From the IMG/VR virus record IMGVR_UViG_3300019927_000164, positions 1 through 26,875 of that record: a DNA stretch of 26,875 nucleotides, one strand, 5' to 3'. This document shows positions 22,314 through 26,875 of this stretch, piece after piece. Position numbers and translations under genes: made by a program. Source of the stretch: a virus. Numbering within the stretch: position 1 is the first letter of the stretch; each line of letters begins with the position of its first letter. The notes beneath the pieces were generated by a model. It saw nothing but the letters and a program-made list of their open reading frames with translations. It did no database searches and had not been told where the DNA came from.

Positions 22314-23795
22314 TTACCGATTTTCATCTTCCGTGGGAGATTGTTGCGGGCGGTCGTCGTCACCAGACGTATCTGTACTTGCATCTTCTCGACTGGTTAC
22401 TTCACGACCGCTTGACTGAGTACCTCCGCCGGTATCAGTTGGTCGCCCACCATCAGGATTTTGCGCAGCTTCTCCAGAAGTTTGACCGCTGCTGGCTAAT
22501 CCTTGAAGCGTTGGAATGACCTCTTCATTGAGCTGATCCATCGACGGTAGCTCAGTTTCAGGGTCAATTCCTGCTCGCTTGGCAAATGCATCACGAGTTA
22601 AGAATCCATTGTTGAATAATTTTAGTAGCTTATCAATTTCAAGTCGATTTTCTGCTGAACTATGTTCTCCAAATTCCCAAGATGGAATCAGGCCATCATA
22701 GTTCTCAATTTCAGTCCCTTGAATCGACTCAACAAATAGCGGGCGGATAATCTGTTCTTCAACAGCTTTTCTAAGAAGATTTTGATACCGTTTAATTCTG
22801 CGTTTAAACGAAGGCATCGTCACTTCAGCCGAACTGCCCTTGTTATCCATATTAGATAACGCAGCGGGAACGCCAATTCCAGTTACAATGCGGCGTTCGT
22901 GGTGTTTAAACGTCTCTTCTAATCGCATTGCGCCCGCGCTTGAAGACGTAGATGTAGTACCGACTACTTCTGCTTCAACATCGTGGGGTCCGGCGACCAT
23001 CGAATCTGGCTCTATTTTTTCAACTTGCTCAAGCCAATTCTCCATTTGCTCGTCGCTCCATTCACCATTTTCAGTACCACATTGCCAGAAAATAGGCGGA
23101 TACGCTTTTGAAGCGACGAATCGAGCGTAGTCGATCTCCATGTCGCGAAGAATATCAGCTTGCTCTTCGATTCGTTGTGGGAAGCCACGACCGTATTCTT
23201 CGTCTGGATGTTTGTGGAAATAGAACTCAGCTATATCACTCGGATCATAGACGGTCGCATCGTCAGCACTTGGCCCACCACCTTCAGCCGGTTCTAAAAC
23301 ATACTCTTTAACTACACCAAATTCATCAGTATGTTTATAAACTTTTTCCGGAGGTAAAATTCGAGGTTTAAATTGTTCGTCTTCAACAACAATCTCCATG
23401 TAGGCTTGTCCTTCAACAGCTGCTTCTTCGACCCATTCATTGAATTTTGTTTCAAAATCAGAGTTTTCAATCAAAAATCGAAGTGAAGCCAAATCTTCAG
23501 GCTCAAGTTCACCGTCTTCATAATCAGCTATATTTCGATCTGAAATATTGTATCCATCGGCAAGCATCCAATCGAGCATAATTTCGATTGAGTGCCCAAC
23601 GTGAGGATCGGTGTCATAGAGGGTCCGATTATACTCAAATTGATCTCGCGGCGGGTCCGGTGTTCGGTCGTCACCATAATTTGTGCCTCCGCTGGCATTA
23701 TTATTGGTAACAATGACCGGCCCTTTCGCTGAATCAACAACAAAATCCGCACTATCTTCAGGGGGATCTACAAAATTACTATTAGATTTAGACAT
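22314..23795 (-). CDS. Portal protein
   Basis: The product has 493 residues. After a flexible N-terminus come DTDPHVGHSIEIMLDWMLAD (about residues 60-79), FNEWVEEAAVEGQAYMEIVV, the stem-region sequence AEFYFHKHPDEEYGRGFPQR and GVPAALSNMDNKGSSAEVTM, then KRYQNLLRKAVEEQIIRPLF. These are the usual portal steps: wing helices, stem and crown. The C-terminal about 60 residues are Gly, Ser, Thr and Asp-rich and probably disordered. It forms the twelve-part ring for DNA entry and lies directly downstream of the terminase gene (9-base gap), as expected. Length is normal. Confidence 0.88.
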   Translation of the reverse strand: MSKSNSNFVDPPEDSADFVVDSAKGPVIVTNNNASGGTNYGDDRTPDPPRDQFEYNRTLYDTDPHVGHSIEIMLDWMLADGYNISDRNIADYEDGELEPEDLASLRFLIENSDFETKFNEWVEEAAVEGQAYMEIVVEDEQFKPRILPPEKVYKHTDEFGVVKEYVLEPAEGGGPSADDATVYDPSDIAEFYFHKHPDEEYGRGFPQRIEEQADILRDMEIDYARFVASKAYPPIFWQCGTENGEWSDEQMENWLEQVEKIEPDSMVAGPHDVEAEVVGTTSTSSSAGAMRLEETFKHHERRIVTGIGVPAALSNMDNKGSSAEVTMPSFKRRIKRYQNLLRKAVEEQIIRPLFVESIQGTEIENYDGLIPSWEFGEHSSAENRLEIDKLLKLFNNGFLTRDAFAKRAGIDPETELPSMDQLNEEVIPTLQGLASSGQTSGEAAQNPDGGRPTDTGGGTQSSGREVTSREDASTDTSGDDDRPQQSPTEDENR

Positions 23796-23804
23796 TATGT
23801 ACTA

Positions 23805-25469
23805 TCAGCGATCATGGCGTCGATTATATCGTCTCGATCTCCTATTCACCGTATTTGAACTTCCAGATACCGCAATTTTCACTTTAGAATTATCCTTATC
23901 TCTTGAACGGCGCTCAACAGCTAAATTACCAGATTTAAAGTCTTTACCGCCCTCAATGCCGTTAAAATTGTCTTCATCAGCCTGTTTAACTGTCTTTTCG
24001 CCGGTATTGAGATTTGGTGGATAGCTCGCAAGTGCTAATGCAATTGCAAGATCGTCTCGTCCTTCCGGTGCGTGGTCTTTTCCACTAAATCGAGGTGTTG
24101 AACCCTTGTTTTTCTTGTCTTTAATTATCGCTAAAATTTGTTTTCGAAGTTTTTCATCGTCAACAAGAGTAATTTGACCATTGTGGAAGCCATAGTTCAT
24201 GTCTTCCATCATTTCTTCAACACCATCTCGGTCGCTGAAGTTAAATGAGTTTATTCCACGGCCAATTGTTTCTCTAATCTCCGAATCAAAGCCTTCACCC
24301 ATGTTTGTCGCATCGGTAATAATCTGATCAACATTATTAGCTTTGTATAGTTGATGGATCCTCGATGCTACAGCGGATGGGTTGCGAGAATTAGCAGGTT
24401 TAATTCCTGCTGTATCAAGTTTAGAGTCATTGATTACTTCATGATAACGTAATCGGCGCTTTGACTCGTCGTGTTCAACAATACAAACAGCTGTCTCGTC
24501 GCTTCCACCACCAGCAAAATCAACAGCCATTATAATTCGTCCATCAACTTGAGAACCGACTGTTGGCCCATAACTGTATTCAGCTCGCGAGCCTTTGTTC
24601 ACAGCTGCGTTAACTGTATCTTCATCAAAGAACCGATACTGATTTTCAACCGGCTCACAAAGGTACTCTTGGCGGAATCCATCAGGATCTCGCGCTCTAT
24701 CACGCTCTGCTTTTTTGATATTGAGATACGGCATAACCGGCTCAACATCTTGTTCAAGAAGCGATTGTTTGGGGTCAATCTGTTCAGGATTTTCAAATGC
24801 TGGCTGATCAATGGCAATAATACCATTTTCACCATCAGGAGAACCAGCTTTCTGGTCCTGCATGAAAATCCCACTTTCAAGCTTGGGTGTTGAAACTTCT
24901 ATTGTTTCTGCATCACCAAGTGCGACAAACGGTGAAAACGCGCGCATGGACTCTTCTTGATCTTCCAAAAAGTCCATTTCATCAATATAAAGTATATCTG
25001 CACTATCAGCACCACGAGATGTATCAGGATTCCCTGAAAATGCCATCACAGTCGCGCCATTGGCAAACTCAATTTCATCTCGGTTATCAACAGGTGGATT
25101 AAAGTCAACTTTAGCCCACTCCATTAGATCATAGATGTCTTCAATCCGATCTTTAGCCTGTGACTTACTTGGTCCGGTGATAGCAAAAAAGCCGTGTGGG
25201 GTCGTCATTGCTGCAAGTAAAATAGTTGCACACGCAATGAATGAATATCCAGTTCGACGCCCCTTCAGCACGTTTACTGTAGATGCATCACCATACCAAA
25301 CAGCATGAACAAATTGGCGTTGATATGAAGTTAAATCAAGTTCTGAGATATTTTTTGTTTCAAGATCTCGAACTTTAAAAACATCTTCAATGACTTTATC
25401 AGGGCGACCATCCCATCGCTCAAGTAGAGCATCTGTGTCGTCATTGAGGCGCTCTGCTACTTCTTTCAT
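23805..25469 (-). CDS. terL: Terminase large subunit
   Basis: The product has 554 residues and powers and cuts DNA packaging. The ATPase domain shows a degenerate Walker A with K69, GRRTGYSF (residues 70-77), and Walker B DILYIDEMDF with D163 and E164. The nuclease domain shows its three acidic sites: MAVDFAGG with D317, ITDATN with D386, and GRDDLAIALAL with D472 and D473. The C-terminal tail (RRSRDKDNSKVKIAVSGSSN, then RRSRRYNRRHDR) is basic, unlike the rest of the acidic proteome, and could touch DNA or the portal. The start ATG at 25469 has word copy CATTGAGG at 25442-25449, 20 bases into the gene (RLNDD), and another at 23951-23958 near its 3' end. No small terminase subunit is recognisable next to it. 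Confidence 0.93.
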   Translation of the reverse strand: MKEVAERLNDDTDALLERWDGRPDKVIEDVFKVRDLETKNISELDLTSYQRQFVHAVWYGDASTVNVLKGRRTGYSFIACATILLAAMTTPHGFFAITGPSKSQAKDRIEDIYDLMEWAKVDFNPPVDNRDEIEFANGATVMAFSGNPDTSRGADSADILYIDEMDFLEDQEESMRAFSPFVALGDAETIEVSTPKLESGIFMQDQKAGSPDGENGIIAIDQPAFENPEQIDPKQSLLEQDVEPVMPYLNIKKAERDRARDPDGFRQEYLCEPVENQYRFFDEDTVNAAVNKGSRAEYSYGPTVGSQVDGRIIMAVDFAGGGSDETAVCIVEHDESKRRLRYHEVINDSKLDTAGIKPANSRNPSAVASRIHQLYKANNVDQIITDATNMGEGFDSEIRETIGRGINSFNFSDRDGVEEMMEDMNYGFHNGQITLVDDEKLRKQILAIIKDKKNKGSTPRFSGKDHAPEGRDDLAIALALASYPPNLNTGEKTVKQADEDNFNGIEGGKDFKSGNLAVERRSRDKDNSKVKIAVSGSSNTVNRRSRRYNRRHDR

Positions 25470-25478
25470 TATTAAAAA

Positions 25479-25649
25479 TTAAATGTGTTCGCGTGTATTT
25501 GTACCACTATTATTTTTAATAGTGGTTTCAATAATCTTCATCGGATCGTTTGGGTAGTCGTCTGGACGGTCATAATCGGTTTTGCTACAACTGTCAAAGT
25601 TTAGTTCAAACAAACCGTGTGCGTTTGTGAAATTGCTTTTGTCGGTCAT
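25479..25649 (-). CDS. Small ORF of 56 residues before terminase
   Basis: An ATG at 25649 opens 56 residues starting MTDKSNFTNAHGLFELNFDS and containing SKTDYDRPDDYPNDPMKI, ending in THIS-less NTREHI at the TAA 25479-25481. The composition is acidic and hydrophilic like the other genes, and it fills the space between the BppU-like gene and terL with short gaps. I know no family. At this place a small terminase would be expected, but 56 residues is too short for the usual one, so it is at most a remnant or a different factor. Its 3' part contains a perfect 10-base hairpin (25503-25526). Confidence 0.55.
   Translation of the reverse strand: MTDKSNFTNAHGLFELNFDSCSKTDYDRPDDYPNDPMKIIETTIKNNSGTNTREHI
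25503..25526. other. Perfect 10-bp inverted repeat with TTTT loop upstream of terL
   Basis: The arms ACCACTATTA (25503-25512) and TAATAGTGGT (25517-25526) are perfectly complementary around a four-base loop TTTT. It lies 34 bases upstream of the terL ATG, inside the 3' end of the 56-residue ORF. It could be an RNA hairpin that controls terL expression, an operator for a dimeric protein, or part of a packaging site. Only the symmetry is seen; the role is inference. Confidence 0.6.
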
Positions 25650-25661
25650 TTTAGTTCTTTT

Positions 25662-26030
25662 TTATGTATTAGAGTAAATTGTCCATTCACCTGTTGTTAC
25701 TGTCGCTACATCACCAACTGAATCGGTAATTTTAATTTTATAATAATAATCACCACCATCAATTTTACCGATTCCATCTGTGTCAGAACTATCGATTTTA
25801 ATAGCTATTTCACCATTTTCAACATCTGTTATGTTGATACCATCAGAAAGTGTTTTCTCAATAATAGGAGAATCACCAGCATACCGCGCAAGTACAAAAT
25901 TAATAGAAACGTTGCTAAGATCCGTATCGTCACTATCTGTTAACGTAATTGTTGCATTAATAACAGCGGTATCGCCCGCTATATATTTATCATCAGTCTG
26001 TGTTGGAAGATCTTGATTACTTTTAGTCAT
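25662..26030 (-). CDS. BppU-type baseplate/fibre beta-sandwich protein
   Basis: The product has 122 residues. The pattern is a run of strands with turns: KYIAGDTAVINATITLTDSD, DLSNVSINFVLARYAGDSP, IEKTLSDGINITDVENGEIA, IKIDSSDTDGIGKI, then GDYYYKIKITDSVGDVATVT and GEWTIYSN. The sequence of DGxxLxLxxxxVxF, then GxxxIxLxxxDT, GxYxYxI and GxxTI fits the N-terminal beta-sandwich of BppU (DUF2479-type) proteins used in baseplate and fibre attachment. The start overlaps the stop of the 20-residue-repeat gene by 4 bases (ATGA), so both are likely parts of one accessory structure. It sits upstream of terL, away from the main tail cluster. Confidence 0.7.
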   Translation of the reverse strand: MTKSNQDLPTQTDDKYIAGDTAVINATITLTDSDDTDLSNVSINFVLARYAGDSPIIEKTLSDGINITDVENGEIAIKIDSSDTDGIGKIDGGDYYYKIKITDSVGDVATVTTGEWTIYSNT

Positions 26031-26875
26031 TCAGTTGTATCCATTGTAATATTGTACGTTGTTTCAAAGTCACCCTCAACGTTGTTATTAATGCTAAATC
26101 GTCCAAGTACATTATAAATATGAAGTGCAGAAAATGTATTGGGTGAAATAGTAGATAAAGAAACAACAAAAGTATCACTATCTACTATTGATGTTTTAAG
26201 TAACTGCTGACGATCTGTTATTGTTGTTACGCTATCGTTATTATTAACAGAAAACGTTGGTTTCTGTATTCGTGTTGTAGAAGTTGTTATAGTATCAGTA
26301 TCTTTGTGTACTGCACCCAAAACACGGATCCGTTTTGGTTTTGTATTAATAGTCGCTACTTCATCGACTATTACTCCAGGTTGTTGTAAACGAGATGTTG
26401 TTGTCGTTACTGCATCAATGTCTCTTGATATAGAGTCAACATTTTGTATCCTAAATGGCGTAACAGTAATAATACCAGTATCTGTTAACGTTGTAGACAA
26501 AATATTTTCGTTATACGGACTGAATAACACCGACGTAGTTTGTATGTCGGTGTCGTTTACATTAAGTGTGAGCCGTTGTGAGCGGCTGAATGAGGTAGTT
26601 GTCGTATCCGTGTCTATCGCTGTCACCACAACTAACTGTGTTCGTGTAAGATCCGTTGTTGCAGTATCGAGGTCAGTACTTACTGTAGAAATGGACTGAA
26701 CACGGCTGGGAGTGACAGTAATAGTACCAAAATCAGTACTCACCGTAGAAACGGACTGAACACGTTGCGAGGTAGAAATTACTGAATCAATATCAGACGA
26801 AACAGTAGACAGTTTGTTAGATGATGGTGTATCATCACTTTCGTCACCGATGCCGAATCCCCCAATGCCAACCTC
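26027..26875 (-). CDS. Fibre-like protein made of 20-residue repeats (partial, runs off right edge)
   Basis: The frame is open from the right edge to the stop at 26027-26029, so the 5' end lies outside the window. A GTG at 26743 is not needed as start because coding sequence continues upstream (EVGIGGFGIGDESDDTPSSN). From about 26812 to about 26153 the translation is eleven tandem units of 20 residues (two are 21 and 23), for example STVSTDFGTITVTPSRVQSI and GAVHKDTDTITTSTTRIQKP. The consensus is roughly V-x-x-D-x-D-x-x-T-T-x-x-S-R-x-Q. Alternating hydrophobic and Thr positions suggest a beta-solenoid or stacked-strand shaft. The end (ALHIYNVLGRFSINNNVEGD) is a non-repeat cap. It is likely a structural or fibre-associated protein coupled to the BppU-like gene. 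Confidence 0.75.
   Translation of the reverse strand, partial: EVGIGGFGIGDESDDTPSSNKLSTVSSDIDSVISTSQRVQSVSTVSTDFGTITVTPSRVQSISTVSTDLDTATTDLTRTQLVVVTAIDTDTTTTSFSRSQRLTLNVNDTDIQTTSVLFSPYNENILSTTLTDTGIITVTPFRIQNVDSISRDIDAVTTTTSRLQQPGVIVDEVATINTKPKRIRVLGAVHKDTDTITTSTTRIQKPTFSVNNNDSVTTITDRQQLLKTSIVDSDTFVVSLSTISPNTFSALHIYNVLGRFSINNNVEGDFETTYNITMDTTE
26153..26812 (-). repeat. Eleven degenerate 60-bp tandem repeats in fibre-like gene
   Basis: The coding repeats correspond to a 60-base period at DNA level. Copies at the right end (RVQSVSTVSTD, RVQSISTVSTD) are nearly identical in sequence, while the leftward ones are diverged. That indicates stepwise duplication with recent copies at the 5' side. Such arrays gain and lose units easily, so length may vary among related viruses. 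Confidence 0.75.

Larger units (their letters stand above)
3853..25449. repeat. Dispersed short word, core CATTGAGG, consensus GNCATTGAGGCG
   Basis: I count 18 exact copies of the 8-base core. Plus-strand CATTGAGG copies start at 6677, 8390, 11216, 16278, 17247, 19902, 21916 and 25442. Minus-strand copies (CCTCAATG on plus) start at 3853, 4867, 5061, 9230, 12570, 17689, 18591, 18639, 21933 and 23951. Six more differ at one base, always the fourth of the core: CATAGAGG at 4509, 13176 and 23615, its complement at 19209, and CCTCCATG at 7275 and 13734. Seventeen of 18 exact copies have G two bases before the core, and most have C or T then G after it. Fewer than one exact copy is expected by chance on both strands. 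Copies lie inside genes at all positions, and none is in the first 3.8 kb. Function unknown. Confidence 0.9.

Noticed and set aside
3853-25449. CATTGAGG copies as a by-product of common peptides such as GIEA or RLND
   Set aside because: The word appears in both orientations and at least four peptide readings, and the sites use GC-ending codons not favoured nearby, so a peptide cause is unlikely.
3853-25449. CATTGAGG copies as promoters or ribosome binding sites
   Set aside because: Copies lie at random positions inside genes, in both orientations, with no fixed distance to starts.
1-26875. tRNA genes, rRNA or CRISPR arrays
   Set aside because: No cloverleaf-like sequence and no evenly spaced identical direct repeats with unique spacers were seen on either strand; the 60-bp repeats at the right edge are coding and diverged.

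Overview
The window reads as the late (structural) region of a contractile-tailed virus or provirus of a haloarchaeon. All recognisable genes lie on the minus strand, so transcription runs from the right edge to the left. Genes are packed with spacings from ATGA overlaps to a few tens of bases, and no stretch above 300 bases lacks coding. The proteins are strongly acidic, rich in Asp and Glu and poor in Lys, as expected for a high-salt cytoplasm. The tail-fibre N-terminus and the CARDB-like fibre segment also look like those of haloarchaeal viruses. Base composition is AT-leaning by eye (not counted). That would suit a low-GC haloarchaeal host such as a Haloquadratum relative, but the host is inference.

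Layout in transcription order. Right edge, 26875-25479: a fibre-like protein of 20-residue repeats (partial), a BppU-type beta-sandwich protein and a 56-residue ORF. Head module, 25469-17371: terminase large subunit, portal, a small coiled-coil membrane protein, a prohead protease with a duplicated Cys-containing N-terminal domain, scaffold, decoration protein, HK97-fold major capsid protein, connector and head-closure protein. Neck and effector, 17343-12472: a 1434-residue protein that starts as an HK97 gp10-like neck protein and continues into a beta-rich repeat region, an ADP-ribosyltransferase domain and a kinase-like domain, followed by two small unknown genes. Tail, 12466-2442: terminator, sheath, tube, a frameshifted pair of tail chaperones, tape measure, baseplate and hub proteins, gpV-like spike, PAAR-like tip, gp25-like wedge, baseplate J and tail protein I. 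Fibre, 2439 to the left edge: one tail-fibre gene broken by two frame changes and mosaic in composition.

Two things stand out. First, the huge neck protein looks like a virion-borne, two-warhead effector: the structural part would place it in the neck and the ART and kinase-like parts could act on the host after entry. Second, a short DNA word, GNCATTGAGGCG, is scattered through the head and tail genes. I count 18 exact copies of its 8-base core CATTGAGG on either strand, against fewer than one expected, plus six copies with one change at the same base. It occurs in both orientations and in several reading frames and is absent from the first 3.8 kb. It therefore looks like a DNA-level signal laid over the coding sequence. 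I know of no name for it.

Limits: all family calls come from reading translations and motifs. No database search, structure prediction or composition calculation was run.
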